In this document: positions 1-9,640 of the stretch, one piece after another
Layout: every line of letters starts with the position of its first letter
Numbering within the stretch: the stretch's first letter is position 1
Source of the DNA: Negativicutes bacterium
GTDB taxonomy: Bacteria; Bacillota_C; Negativicutes; Sporomusales_B; JARLHX01
NCBI GenBank assembly: GCA_031292035.1
Contig: JARLHX010000221.1
Location: forward strand, 1-64,000
Length of the DNA: 64,000 bases
Direction: 5' to 3'
Made by a program: the position numbers and the translations under genes
Notes under the pieces: model-generated
Databases searched by the model: none
What the model was told of the DNA's origin: nothing
The model's input: the letters and a program-made list of their open reading frames with translations, nothing else

Positions 1-1
1 C

Positions 2-1936
2 GAACTCACCCCCAACCGGGCCGACTGTTTCAGCATCATCGGTCTGGCCCGTGAGGTGGCGGTTCTCACTGGCGGCACCCTGAAAAAGACCATGCGCAAC
101 CTCCGGGAAGAAGGCGGCGAAAAGGCCGGCGGACTGGCCAGTGTCGTGATCGACGAGCCGTCCCTGTGCCCGCGGTTCACCGCCCGGATTTTCAAGAACG
201 TCAAAATCGGCCCATCGCCCCGCTGGCTGCAGCAGCGCGTCCAGGCCGCCGGCATGCGCCCCATCAACAATGTGGTCGATGTCACCAACTTTGTCATGCT
301 GGAAATGGGCCAGCCGATGCACGCCTATGACTACAACCTTTTGGCCCGCCATAGCATCATTGTCCGCAAGGCCAATCCCGGCGAGCGGCTGACCACCCTC
401 GACGGGGTGAAGCGCGAGCTGACCCCCGATATGCTGGTCATCGCCGACGCCGTACAGGCAGTGGGCCTCGCCGGCGTGATGGGCGGGCTGGCCACCGAAG
501 TGACGTCAGGCACCCAGAATGTGCTGCTGGAAGCGGCTGCCTTCAACGGCGCCAGCATCCGCCGTACCTCGCGGGCGCTGGGACTTCGCTCCGAGGCATC
601 AGGCCGTTTCGAGCGCGGCGTCGACATTGCCGATATCACCCGGGCCCTTGACCGGGCCGCCAAGCTTCTCGAAGACATGGGGGCCTGCCAGGTTCATCCC
701 GGCATCATCGATACCTACCCGGTGGTCCAGCTGCCCAAGCAGGTCAGCTTTTCAGCCGAGTGGATCAATGGCTATCTCGGTATCGAGGTGCCGCAGGCGA
801 AAATGGTGGAGATTTTGAAGAAGCTGGAGTTTACGGTTGAACAGCAGGGCGAGAAGGTGCTGGTGACGGTGCCCACCTGGCGCGGCGATGTCACCGGACC
901 GGCCGATATCAGCGAAGAAATCGCCCGGATTCACGGCTATGACAATATTCCGACCACCACCCCTTATGGCCGGGTGGTGCGCGGCGGCCAGCGCTATGTC
1001 CAGACTCTTGGCGATCACGTCCGCGATATTCTGACCGGTGAGGGCTTCAGCGAAATCAATACCTTTAGCTTCACCCATCCAACTGTACTTGACAAGTTAA
1101 ACATTCCCGAGGGGGATGAATTGCGCCGGGCGGTCCCGATCATGAACCCGATTACTGATGATTTCCCGCTGCTCAGAACCACTTTGCTCGGCGGTGTGCT
1201 TGAAACAATTGTAAGCAATTTAGCCCAGCGCAATGACGATATGGCTATCTATGAACTCGGGGCGGTCTACCGGCCAGAGAGTCTGCCGATCACAGCCCTG
1301 CCGGAGGAGCCGATGATGCTCAGTGGCGCTCTGTGCGGCAAACGCTATGGTATGGCCTGGAACCAGTCCCGTGAGACGGTGGATTTCTTTGACGCCAAGG
1401 GGACGGTGGAGACATTGCTGGAAGGGCTGGGTATCAGCGGCTATGAAGTGGTTGCCGGTGAATACCTGGCCATGCATCCCGGCAAAACAGCTTTATTTGT
1501 CAAGGACGGCGACCTGATCGCCGTGGTGGGCGAGGCCCATCCCAAGGTGCTCGACGCCTTCGGCATCAGCCGGTCGGTCTGCCTGTTTGAAATCACCATG
1601 GCCCAGCTGGAAAAACACGCCGCCCTGATCGGCAAATACCGCCCGTTGCCCCGTTTCCCGGCCATCACCCGCGATCTCGCGGTCGTTTTGCCGGAGAGTG
1701 TGCTGGCAGCCGACGCCGCCAAGGCCATCACCGCCAGCGGCGGCGGCCTTTTGACCGACCTGCGCCTGTTCGACGTATATACTGGTGAGCCGGTGCCGGC
1801 AGGGTTCCGCAGTCTGGCATTTTCCCTCACCTTCCGGGCGGTCGACCGCACCCTCACCGATGAGGAAGTCGACCAGCACCACCAGAGCATTCTTGCCAAT
1901 CTGGAGGCTTCGCTGGGAGCCAAGCTGCGCATGTAG
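2..1936 (+). CDS. pheT: Phenylalanine--tRNA ligase beta subunit (5' truncated by window edge)
   Basis: Beta subunit of the tetrameric (alpha-beta)2 PheRS that charges tRNA-Phe in the cytoplasm. The frame is open from base 2 and begins inside the conserved motif ELTPNRADCF, so the true start lies outside the window. The 644 visible codons compare with about 800 in the family, so the N-terminal tRNA-binding OB part is missing. The B3/4 editing region (GMRPINNVVDVTN), the B5 domain and the C-terminal FDX-ACB domain (FPAITRDLAVVLPE) are all present. A strong terminator follows directly. pheS should lie just upstream. Confidence 0.97.
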   Translation, partial: ELTPNRADCFSIIGLAREVAVLTGGTLKKTMRNLREEGGEKAGGLASVVIDEPSLCPRFTARIFKNVKIGPSPRWLQQRVQAAGMRPINNVVDVTNFVMLEMGQPMHAYDYNLLARHSIIVRKANPGERLTTLDGVKRELTPDMLVIADAVQAVGLAGVMGGLATEVTSGTQNVLLEAAAFNGASIRRTSRALGLRSEASGRFERGVDIADITRALDRAAKLLEDMGACQVHPGIIDTYPVVQLPKQVSFSAEWINGYLGIEVPQAKMVEILKKLEFTVEQQGEKVLVTVPTWRGDVTGPADISEEIARIHGYDNIPTTTPYGRVVRGGQRYVQTLGDHVRDILTGEGFSEINTFSFTHPTVLDKLNIPEGDELRRAVPIMNPITDDFPLLRTTLLGGVLETIVSNLAQRNDDMAIYELGAVYRPESLPITALPEEPMMLSGALCGKRYGMAWNQSRETVDFFDAKGTVETLLEGLGISGYEVVAGEYLAMHPGKTALFVKDGDLIAVVGEAHPKVLDAFGISRSVCLFEITMAQLEKHAALIGKYRPLPRFPAITRDLAVVLPESVLAADAAKAITASGGGLLTDLRLFDVYTGEPVPAGFRSLAFSLTFRAVDRTLTDEEVDQHHQSILANLEASLGAKLRM

Positions 1937-1942
1937 TCATCA

Positions 1943-1975
1943 TAGGAGGCAGCCGAAAGGCTGTCTCCTATTTTT
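1943..1975 (+). terminator. Rho-independent terminator after pheT
   Basis: A 12-bp stem (one G.U pair) closed by a GAAA tetraloop is followed by TTTTT. It separates pheT from zapA and argues against a zapA start upstream of 2042. Confidence 0.88.
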
Positions 1976-2041
1976 ATGCAGGAAAATCCGCCGCTGCCGC
2001 GAAATGATAACAGGAAGACGCCAGCGAAAATAGGTGAAAAC

Positions 2042-2296
2042 ATGAGCAGGAAGAAGTCCAAGGTGATGGTGGAAATATTCGGCGAAAATTATCCGATCAT
2101 TGGCGATATTGAACCGGCAAGGATTATGGAAGTGGCCCAGCGGGTCAACACCCGGATGCGGGAGACGGCCAACGCCAATCCGCGCCTTCCTGCAGGCAAG
2201 ATCGCTGTGCTGGTGGCGCTGAATATCACTGAAGAATATCTGCGTCTGGAGAAGGACTACCGGCAGATGGTGGCGATGCTAAAAGAAGGAAAGTAA
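2042..2296 (+). CDS. zapA: Cell division protein ZapA
   Basis: An 84-residue protein of the ZapA family, small proteins that bind and cross-link FtsZ at the division ring. The N-terminal beta-hairpin (VMVEIFGENYPIIG) is followed by the helix with the family-typical ARIMEVAQRVNTRM and a second helix suited to coiled-coil dimerisation. The start ATG at 2042 has AGGTGA five bases upstream; a longer frame from 1976 would begin in the pheT terminator region. zapA next to pheT is a common Firmicute arrangement. Confidence 0.9.
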   Translation: MSRKKSKVMVEIFGENYPIIGDIEPARIMEVAQRVNTRMRETANANPRLPAGKIAVLVALNITEEYLRLEKDYRQMVAMLKEGK

Positions 2297-2366
2297 GGCC
2301 CTCGTCCGCGCGGTATACCACGCTGTCTGTTTGCGAATAATACAAGCAGACAAAGGAGTGGTGGGC

Positions 2367-3035
2367 GTGGATTTTGGCAATGTCGGGCATGTTTTGCTGG
2401 AAATGATCGTGATCTTCTGCGCGGCTCTTGTTGTTGTTCGCATTATGGGCAACCGCACAGTCGGGCAATTTTCGCCTTTTGATTTTGTCCTGATGGTCGG
2501 TATTGGCGATATCGTGGGCAACGTGTCCCTCGACCGCAACACCGATTTACTGACCGGGGCTGAGGCTCTGGTCGGCCTGCTGCTTTTGCAGCAATTTTTA
2601 TCCTGGACCTCCCTAAAGAGCAGGGTGATGCGCAAATGGTTTGAGGGCAGCCCGGTGCTGATCGTCGATAACGGGCGAATCCTCTACGACAATCTGCGGC
2701 GCACCCATTTTAATCTTGATGACCTCCGCCAGGAATTGCATAAACAGGGGCTGGATTTCTCCAACCTCAAAGATATCAAGGTGGCCCGCCTGGAGAGCAG
2801 CGGCGACTTTTCGGTGATCAAGCATCAAGACGTCGAGCCGCTGACCCGCCGCGACTGGTCCGAGTTTATCCAGAGCCTGAGCGATAATCCGCTCGGCCCG
2901 GCGGGAGGAGTGGCCGCTAAATTTGACCGGATGGCGGCCGACATCGCGCTGGTGGCCGATTATATCCGCCAGCAGCAGGCTGCCGACAGCCACAGTCAGG
3001 AAGTATCCCCGGAAAGCTCGCCGAGTTTGCACTGA
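2367..3035 (+). CDS. DUF421 (YetF-like) membrane protein
   Basis: A 222-residue DUF421/YetF-type protein. Three N-terminal hydrophobic segments (about residues 8-90, including VVVRIMGNRTVGQFSPFDFV) precede a cytosolic alpha/beta domain with the family hallmark ILYDNLRRTHFNLDDL. The function of the family is not settled. The GTG start at 2367 follows AAAGGAG with an 8-base spacer; an upstream TTG at 2331 has no ribosome-binding site. The C-terminal 60 residues are polar and probably variable. A terminator follows. Confidence 0.88.
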   Translation: MDFGNVGHVLLEMIVIFCAALVVVRIMGNRTVGQFSPFDFVLMVGIGDIVGNVSLDRNTDLLTGAEALVGLLLLQQFLSWTSLKSRVMRKWFEGSPVLIVDNGRILYDNLRRTHFNLDDLRQELHKQGLDFSNLKDIKVARLESSGDFSVIKHQDVEPLTRRDWSEFIQSLSDNPLGPAGGVAAKFDRMAADIALVADYIRQQQAADSHSQEVSPESSPSLH

Positions 3036-3061
3036 GGAAGGGCCCGCCCTTCTTCTTTTAT
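3034..3061 (+). terminator. Terminator after the DUF421 gene
   Basis: Stem GAGGAAGGG/CCCTTCTTC with loop CCCG, followed by TTTTA. It overlaps the stop codon of the DUF421 gene. Confidence 0.7.
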
Positions 3062-3079
3062 ATTGAAGAGAGTGATCAT

Positions 3080-4000
3080 ATGAGCAATATCTTATTTATC
3101 TTCATCGATGGTTTGGGTTTGGGCGAGACCGACCCAGCGACCAATCCTTTCGTTCGGTTTGATCCGCCGTTTTTTCGCAGCCTGCTCGGCCGACCGCTGA
3201 CCCGCGAGGCCGCGCCCTTCTGCGGGGATTCGGTGTGTCTGGCGGCTATTGACGCTTGTCTAGGAGTGGAGGGACTGCCTCAGAGCGCCACCGGGCAGAC
3301 GGCGCTGCTCACCGGCGTCAACGCTCCGGCGGCAATGGGACGCCACATCCTCGGCTTTCCCGGGCCGGAGCTGGCGGCCATCATCACCGAGCACGGCATT
3401 ATGCGGGAGCTGGCGGAGAAGGGGTTCACCGTAACCTCTGCCAATATGTACACCCCAAACTACATGGAGCTGGTGGCAGCGCGCAAACGGCGCCATTCGG
3501 TGACCACCCTGACCTCCCTGAGGGCGGGACTGAGGCTGCGAGGCCTGGGGGATATGGCGGCAGGTGCGGCTGTATACCAGGATATCACCAATGAATCGCT
3601 GCCCGGTTACGGGGTCGATCTCGTACCCATGGTGAGTCCGGCAGTCGCCGGTGAGCGGCTGGTCAACCTGGCAAGGCAGCATCATTTTACCCTGTTCGAA
3701 TATTTTCAGACCGACAGGCAGGGTCACAAGCAGGATTGGGCGTTGGCAGAAAGAATTGTAGCCGTACTGGATGAATTTCTCAGCGCCGTTTATCAGGCTA
3801 CATCGGACAACCTCCTGGTGGTCATCACCAGCGACCACGGCAATTTTGAAGATTTCAGCATCAAGACCCACACCACCAACAAGGTGCCGGTCTTGGCCTG
3901 GGGGCCGGGCTGCGGTCCTTTTACAAAAAAAATCCGCGATCTGACCGCCGTCAAACCGGCGATCATTCAGTATTTGAAAGAAGGCGAAGGCCATGACTGA
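3080..4000 (+). CDS. Alkaline-phosphatase-superfamily metalloenzyme (phosphoglycerate/phosphopentomutase-like)
   Basis: A 306-residue protein with the alkaline phosphatase/cofactor-independent mutase fold. The N-terminal metal-binding motif FIFIDGLGLG, the SATGQTALLTG segment that supplies the nucleophile in relatives, and the C-terminal VVITSDHGNFED and HTTNKVPVLAWG metal-ligand motifs are visible. The protein is shorter than phosphoglycerate mutase (about 510) or phosphopentomutase (about 390), so the substrate cannot be assigned. The ATG at 3080 follows a GAGAG box. The 3' end overlaps the U32 gene by 8 bp, indicating translational coupling. Confidence 0.8.
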   Translation: MSNILFIFIDGLGLGETDPATNPFVRFDPPFFRSLLGRPLTREAAPFCGDSVCLAAIDACLGVEGLPQSATGQTALLTGVNAPAAMGRHILGFPGPELAAIITEHGIMRELAEKGFTVTSANMYTPNYMELVAARKRRHSVTTLTSLRAGLRLRGLGDMAAGAAVYQDITNESLPGYGVDLVPMVSPAVAGERLVNLARQHHFTLFEYFQTDRQGHKQDWALAERIVAVLDEFLSAVYQATSDNLLVVITSDHGNFEDFSIKTHTTNKVPVLAWGPGCGPFTKKIRDLTAVKPAIIQYLKEGEGHD

Positions 4001-6494
4001 ACTGTTAGCCCCTGCGGGCAGCCCCGAAGCGTTCACCGCCGCCCTGGAGGGCGGTGCCGACGCCATTTACCTGGGAGGCCGGATGTTTGGCGCCCGGCAT
4101 TATGCCGCTAACTTTAGCGACGAAGAGCTGGCCGCTGCGGTGCGTGATGCCCATCTGCGCGGTGTGGCGGTCTATGTAACTGTGAATACCCTGCTGGATG
4201 ACGGCGAGATTCCCGAACTCATCGCCTACCTTCGGCATTTATACTCCATCCATGTCGACGCCATTATCGTCCAGGACTTGGGGGTGGCCCGGATCGCCCG
4301 CCAGGTGACCCCGCATCTCGAACTGCATGGCAGTACCCAGATGACTGTTCACAATCTGTCCGGGGTGGAGTTCCTGGCAGAGCAGGGCTTCAGCCGGGTG
4401 GTGCTGGCCCGGGAGGTGTCGCTGGAGGATATCCGCCATATCTGCCGCCATGCGACCATCGGGGTGGAGACTTTTATTCACGGCGCCCTGTGTATCGCCT
4501 ATTCCGGCCAGTGTCTGATGAGCAGCATGATCGGCGGCCGCAGCGGCAACCGGGGCAAATGCGCCCAGCCCTGCAGGCTACCCTATAACCTGGTGGACTC
4601 AGACGGCGAGACCGTTCTTGCCAGCGACGCCGCCGGGGAATTTCTCCTCAGCCCCAAGGACTTTTGCGGGATCGAAGTGCTGCCTCAGCTGATCGAGGCC
4701 GGAGTCATAGCCTTTAAAATCGAGGGCCGGATGAAACGGGCCGAATATGTAGCTGTCGTGGTTGATAGTTACCGGCGGGCAATGGACGCCTATGCCGCCG
4801 ACAAGGCCCATTACGCCGTGCCGGAAGAGGACCCGAAAAATATGGCCCAGGCCTTTAACCGGGGTTTTACCACCGGTTTCCTCGAAGGGCACCCCGGCAA
4901 GGAAATGATGAGTGACCGCCGCCCAAACAACCGCGGCACCCTGGTCGGCCGGGTGGTAGCCTACAATCCCCAGGAGAGGACGGCCGATATCCGGCTGGAA
5001 GAGCCGCTGGCAGTCGGCGATATTATTGAATTTTGGGTCAAGGTAGGTGGCCGGGCCAACGTCCCGGTGCCCAGATTTACTTTGGACGGCCTTCCGGTCG
5101 ACTTCGCCCCGGAGGGGGCGGTGGCTACTGTGCCGGTGGACAGGTCAGTCAAGGTCGGGGACCGGGTCTTTAAGACCTATGACAGCCGCCTGATGGAAAA
5201 AGCCAAATCCTTTTTCGCAGGGGCCAGCGCGGTGCGGCGTATCCCGATCATCGCCAAAGTGGAGGTGTCAGAAGGACAACCCCTCCGCATCACCCTGACC
5301 GACCCCGAAGGCAATATTGGCCAGGGCGAGACCGGCTTTTTAGCTGAAAAGGCGTTGAAACGACCGCTGGATGAAGAAACAATCGCCAAACAGGTGGGCC
5401 GGCTGGGCACCACTGTGTTTGCCATGGATACCTTAGAATGCCATATCGACGGCGTGGTGATGGTGCCTGTCAGTGAGATCAACGAGGCCCGCCGCCAGGC
5501 GGTGGAAGGACTGGAGACGGCTCGTCTGACCCGCTTTTCCCGGCCGCCGCTCACCGCCGGACCGTCTCCCGACAAATTTCTGCCACCAAGTATCAGATCG
5601 GATGCCGGTACCAAGGCCCCAAAATTGGTGGTCAGTGTCGACACCCTGAATAAGGCTGCGGCCGCCCTGGAAAACGGCGCTGACATTCTCCTGTTTGGCG
5701 GCGAGTCCTATGCCGGTTGCGCCATCACCGCCGACGACTACCGTCAGGCGGTGGCCCTGGCCCGAAAAGCGGGCAAAGAAGTGGTGCTGAACACACCGCG
5801 GATCGTCATGGAGCGCCAGATGAAGGCGCTTGTGGCCGACCTGGCCCTGTTTGCCGAGCTTGCACCAGATGCAGTATCGGCCGCCAACCTGGGAACCCTG
5901 CGTCTCTTGAAAGACTATCCGTCCCTCAAAATCCGCGGCGACTATTCGCTCAATATATTCAACAGTGTGACAATCGACTTTTTTGCCGGCCTGGGACTGA
6001 CCGGACTGACATTGTCGCCGGAGCTCAATTTCGGTCAGGTCGAGCAACTGGCCGGGCGCTTCTCTGTGCCGCTGGAATGTCTGGTGCACGGACACCTGCC
6101 GCTGATGATTTCGGAATACTGCGCGATCGGCTCTTTTCTCGGCGATCTTCATACCGGCAGCTGCAATAATGCTTGTCAGCGGGGCGAATTCCGGCTGAAG
6201 GACCGCAAAGGCGAAACATTCCCCCTTGCCACCGATCAATTCTGCCGGATGCATGTCCTGAACGGCAAGGAACTTAGTTTGCTGCCCCATGTGTCGCGCC
6301 TCCGCCGCATCGGTATCCAGCGGTTGCGCTTCGAGGCCAAAGCGGCCAGCGTCGCCCATGTCGCCAAGATCACCCGTCTCTACCGTGAGCTTATCGACCA
6401 GGGTGAAGATCACCCCTTGATGAAAAACGACGGTTTGCGGGCGCTGGAGCAGGGGGAGATTACACGGGGGCATTATTTCCGCGGCGTCCTGTAG
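3993..6494 (+). CDS. Peptidase U32 family protein with DUF3656 region
   Basis: An 833-residue U32-family protein. The N-terminal TIM-barrel-like part starts with LLAPAGSPEAFTAALEGG and carries the U32 signature around residues 165-205 (HGALCIAYSGQC, GNRGKCAQPCR), whose cysteines are iron-sulfur ligands in characterised relatives. A central DUF3656-like region follows, then a second U32-like half with LECLVHGHLPLM and further cysteines (CAIG, CNNACQR). U32 members include RlhA and TrhP, which hydroxylate rRNA and tRNA, so an RNA-modification role is at least as likely as collagenase activity. It overlaps the preceding gene by 8 bp. Confidence 0.85.
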   Translation: MTELLAPAGSPEAFTAALEGGADAIYLGGRMFGARHYAANFSDEELAAAVRDAHLRGVAVYVTVNTLLDDGEIPELIAYLRHLYSIHVDAIIVQDLGVARIARQVTPHLELHGSTQMTVHNLSGVEFLAEQGFSRVVLAREVSLEDIRHICRHATIGVETFIHGALCIAYSGQCLMSSMIGGRSGNRGKCAQPCRLPYNLVDSDGETVLASDAAGEFLLSPKDFCGIEVLPQLIEAGVIAFKIEGRMKRAEYVAVVVDSYRRAMDAYAADKAHYAVPEEDPKNMAQAFNRGFTTGFLEGHPGKEMMSDRRPNNRGTLVGRVVAYNPQERTADIRLEEPLAVGDIIEFWVKVGGRANVPVPRFTLDGLPVDFAPEGAVATVPVDRSVKVGDRVFKTYDSRLMEKAKSFFAGASAVRRIPIIAKVEVSEGQPLRITLTDPEGNIGQGETGFLAEKALKRPLDEETIAKQVGRLGTTVFAMDTLECHIDGVVMVPVSEINEARRQAVEGLETARLTRFSRPPLTAGPSPDKFLPPSIRSDAGTKAPKLVVSVDTLNKAAAALENGADILLFGGESYAGCAITADDYRQAVALARKAGKEVVLNTPRIVMERQMKALVADLALFAELAPDAVSAANLGTLRLLKDYPSLKIRGDYSLNIFNSVTIDFFAGLGLTGLTLSPELNFGQVEQLAGRFSVPLECLVHGHLPLMISEYCAIGSFLGDLHTGSCNNACQRGEFRLKDRKGETFPLATDQFCRMHVLNGKELSLLPHVSRLRRIGIQRLRFEAKAASVAHVAKITRLYRELIDQGEDHPLMKNDGLRALEQGEITRGHYFRGVL

Positions 6495-6516
6495 GGGCGG
6501 CTGCTGATAGCCGCCC
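6495..6516 (+). other. GC-rich hairpin after the U32 gene
   Basis: Perfect 8-bp stem GGGCGGCT/AGCCGCCC with a 6-base loop, immediately after the stop codon. No T-run follows, so it is either a weak terminator or an mRNA-stabilising hairpin. Confidence 0.5.
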
Positions 6517-6685
6517 AGCTGCGTTGTTGGGCTTCCGCCGGCTCGCCTAGCATCTGGACAACTCTGACCGACCTATAAATACGAATTTGGGAGAAAGAAA
6601 TATTCGTGCGCGTCCTCGGTGCGCATTGCATCAAAAGCATTCCGAGTATTCTTACGATAGCTTGTGTTTAGAGGAGAAAGTTTTA

Positions 6686-9046
6686 ATGGATTCATCTGTA
6701 CTGCGTACGCTGGAATTTGATAAAATAATTGCCCGGTTGGCGGATTGCACGGGCTCGGTGATTGCCCGGGAGTTGGCTGAGAGTCTGGAAGCGGTGGACG
6801 ACTTTGCCGAGGTCGAGCGGCGGCTGGAGGAAACTGGCGAGGCGCTGGATATCCAGGCCTCGGTGGCGACTGTGCCGCTAGGCGGCATCCGCGACATCCG
6901 CTCTCAGGTCAAGCGGGCCGAACTGGGGTCGTCGCTGGAGGCCTCGGAGTTTCTTGCCGTCGGCAGCACCCTTTATGCCGCCAGGCGGATTAAACAGTTT
7001 TTCAACGAGCTGGCAAAACCGGTGCCGCGCCTTGCCGAAGTGGTGGAGGGCATCACCGTTTACCGCAACCTGGAGATCAGTATCGATAATACGGTAAATG
7101 AGCAGGGTATGGTGCGGGACAGCGCCAGCCCGGAGCTGGCCAACCTCCGCCGCGAGATCCGCACCGCCCAGCATCGGGTCAAGGAGAAACTGGACAGTAT
7201 TCTCCACTCCAGCGAATACCAAAAATATTTTCAGGACGCTTTGGTGACCATCCGCGGTGACCGCTATGTCATCCCGGTAAAACAAGAATACCGCCACCAC
7301 TTCCCCGGCATTGTCCACGACCAGTCGGCCAGCGGCGCAACTGTGTTTATCGAACCGATGGCGGTGGTTAATCTCAATAACGATCTAAAACAGATGGTGG
7401 TCGCCGAGCACAACGAAGTGGAGCGCATCCTCCGTCATCTTTCCACCCAGGTGGCGGCGGTGGCCGAAGGGCTGCTGGTTACCTGCCAGGCGTTGGGCGA
7501 AGTCGATTTCGCTTTTGCCAAGGCCCGTCTGGCGATTGCCCAAAAAGCCTTTAAGCCTGTGCTCAACTCCGTCGGCAGGGTCAACCTGCGCCAAGCCCGC
7601 CACCCTCTGATCGCGGCAGATAAGGTCATGCCTATCGACGTCCGTATCGGCGAGGACTTTCAGGTGATGGTCATCACCGGACCCAACACCGGCGGCAAGA
7701 CGGTATCGCTAAAAACGTTGGGGCTGTTCGCCCTTATGACCCAAGCCGGGCTGTTTATTCCGGCAGCCTCCGACTCGGAAATGCCGGTATTCGCCAATAT
7801 ATTCGCCGATATCGGCGACGAGCAAAGCATCGAGCAGAGTCTCAGCACCTTTTCCGGGCACATGACCCATCTGGTGGGCATCCTCAGACAGGTCGGGCCG
7901 GACGACCTGGTGCTGATCGACGAGATCGGCGCCGGCACCGACCCGGACGAGGGGGCGGCCCTGGCGATGGCAATTCTTGAGTTTCTCCACGCTTCCGGCG
8001 CCCGGACCATCGCCACTACTCACTACAGCGAGTTGAAAACCTTCGCCTACTCCCGGAATGGAATCGAGAACGCCAGCGTAGAATTTGATATCCAAACCCT
8101 CCGTCCTACATACCGGCTGCTGATCGGCGTGCCTGGCAGCAGCAAGGCCTTCCTCATTTCTAAACGATTAGGGCTTGACGAAGGGATCATCGAACGCGCC
8201 CAGCAACTGGTAGACGAGGACTACGCCGAATTTGACAAGGTGCTCACCGCGCTGGAGCAGCAGAAACAGCTCTACTCTGACCGGGAGCGCGAGATGGCCG
8301 GACTGCAGCGGGAGATGGAAACCCTCAGGCGCGGCCTGGCAGACGAACGGGATAAAATGGCTGACAAGAAAAATCAGATCCTGACCAAGGCGCAGGAGGA
8401 GGCTGCCCTCACCCTGCGCAGGGCCCGTCAGGAGGCTGAGGAGGTCATCAGCCAGCTCAAGGCCCAGTTTGCCGTGACCGACGTCCGTCAGCGGCAGCAG
8501 GCCATCGACGGCGCCCGTCGCCGCATCAAGGACAGTTCCGCCGAGGTGCGGTCCTTGGACGACGGGGCCAGCGAGCGGGGCCGGGCGGTGAAGGCCGGGG
8601 ACTTGACCGCCGGAGCGGCGGTGTATGTGACCAGCCTCGGCCAGAAGGGAACGGTGCTGGCGGTGAACGGCGATGAGGCCACAGTTCAGCTGGGCATCAT
8701 GAAAGTGAGCGTTCCGCTCGTCAACTGCCGCCTGCTGGATGACGCGCCGGCCTCGCCCAAGACAGACAGCCGCTATGGCGTTTCACTGGCGAGGAGTACT
8801 GAGACGCCTCGCCAGATCGACATCCGCGGCACCAACATTGAAGAAGGCGAAATGATACTTGATAAATATCTCGACGACGCTGTTCTCGCCGGGCTCGGCG
8901 AGGTCATCATCATTCACGGCAAAGGCACCGGCGCCCTCAAAAAAGGGATTCGCGCCTATCTTAGAGTTCATCGCAGTGTCAAAGAAATCCAGATTGGCGA
9001 GGTCAACCAGGGCGGTGACGGGGTCACGGTAGCCAAACTCAAATGA
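6686..9046 (+). CDS. mutS2: Endonuclease MutS2
   Basis: 786 residues, the usual MutS2 length. Order: MutS-like core and clamp helices (about 1-290), ATPase with Walker A GPNTGGKT (about 330-338) and Walker B VLIDEIGAGTDP, a long charged coiled coil (about 520-620), a KOW-like segment, and the C-terminal Smr nuclease domain (IDIRGTNIEEGE, IIHGKGTGALKKG). MutS2 proteins act on recombination intermediates and, in Bacillus, on collided ribosomes. The ATG at 6686 has GAGGAGAAAG upstream; an in-frame start at 6587 lacks one. Confidence 0.96.
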   Translation: MDSSVLRTLEFDKIIARLADCTGSVIARELAESLEAVDDFAEVERRLEETGEALDIQASVATVPLGGIRDIRSQVKRAELGSSLEASEFLAVGSTLYAARRIKQFFNELAKPVPRLAEVVEGITVYRNLEISIDNTVNEQGMVRDSASPELANLRREIRTAQHRVKEKLDSILHSSEYQKYFQDALVTIRGDRYVIPVKQEYRHHFPGIVHDQSASGATVFIEPMAVVNLNNDLKQMVVAEHNEVERILRHLSTQVAAVAEGLLVTCQALGEVDFAFAKARLAIAQKAFKPVLNSVGRVNLRQARHPLIAADKVMPIDVRIGEDFQVMVITGPNTGGKTVSLKTLGLFALMTQAGLFIPAASDSEMPVFANIFADIGDEQSIEQSLSTFSGHMTHLVGILRQVGPDDLVLIDEIGAGTDPDEGAALAMAILEFLHASGARTIATTHYSELKTFAYSRNGIENASVEFDIQTLRPTYRLLIGVPGSSKAFLISKRLGLDEGIIERAQQLVDEDYAEFDKVLTALEQQKQLYSDREREMAGLQREMETLRRGLADERDKMADKKNQILTKAQEEAALTLRRARQEAEEVISQLKAQFAVTDVRQRQQAIDGARRRIKDSSAEVRSLDDGASERGRAVKAGDLTAGAAVYVTSLGQKGTVLAVNGDEATVQLGIMKVSVPLVNCRLLDDAPASPKTDSRYGVSLARSTETPRQIDIRGTNIEEGEMILDKYLDDAVLAGLGEVIIIHGKGTGALKKGIRAYLRVHRSVKEIQIGEVNQGGDGVTVAKLK

Positions 9047-9069
9047 ATAGAAGGATGGGGGAATAACAG

Positions 9070-9600
9070 ATGATCACGAAAAGCGAGCAGATTGAAGAGC
9101 GGGCAGTGGAGCGGATCGCTGACGCCATGTGCGTAGCAGCCCGGACAGCCCCGAAAGCCAAAGGCACCGACCGGCTGGTAACCATGGTGGTGAACGCCCG
9201 GGAAAAAGACCGGCTGGCTGACGAGATGCGGCGGATCGCCAAGGATTCGGGTCCGGCATTTTTCGAGCGCGACGCCGGCTGTCTCGACCGTTCGGCAGCA
9301 GTCGTACTGCTGGGGCAGAGGGTGCAGCCCATGGGGGTGGCGCCATGCGGTTTTTGCGGCTATGCCGATTGCGCCGCCTGCGTCCAGGGCACAGGGATGT
9401 GCGCCATCAGCACCGGTGACCTGGGGATCGCGATCGGTTCAGCGGTCAGCACCGCGGCCCAGCATCATGTCGATAATCGGGTGATGTTTTCTGTCGGTAA
9501 GGCAGCCTTAAATATCGACCTATTTGACGATGATGTAAAAATCGCCTATGGCATTCCACTCAGCATATCCGGCAAGAGTCCGTTCTTTGACCGGGGGTAA
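9070..9600 (+). CDS. DUF2148 (ferredoxin-like) protein
   Basis: A 176-residue protein of the DUF2148 family found in anaerobes. It has an N-terminal helical part with the family-typical AARTAPKAKGTD, then a cysteine cluster CGFCGYADCAACVQGTGMCA that could bind an Fe-S cluster, then DLGIAIGSAVSTAAQHHVDNR. Function is unknown; the family has been annotated as ferredoxin-like. It lies 23 bp behind mutS2, probably cotranscribed, and ends at a strong terminator. Confidence 0.85.
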   Translation: MITKSEQIEERAVERIADAMCVAARTAPKAKGTDRLVTMVVNAREKDRLADEMRRIAKDSGPAFFERDAGCLDRSAAVVLLGQRVQPMGVAPCGFCGYADCAACVQGTGMCAISTGDLGIAIGSAVSTAAQHHVDNRVMFSVGKAALNIDLFDDDVKIAYGIPLSISGKSPFFDRG

Positions 9601-9606
9601 AAAAAT

Positions 9607-9637
9607 AAACCGGAGCGATTTCATTCGCTCCGGTTTT
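9607..9637 (+). terminator. Rho-independent terminator after DUF2148
   Basis: An 11-bp perfect stem AAACCGGAGCG/CGCTCCGGTTT with an 8-base loop and a TTTTT tail. It ends the mutS2-DUF2148 unit. Confidence 0.93.
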
Positions 9638-9640
9638 TGT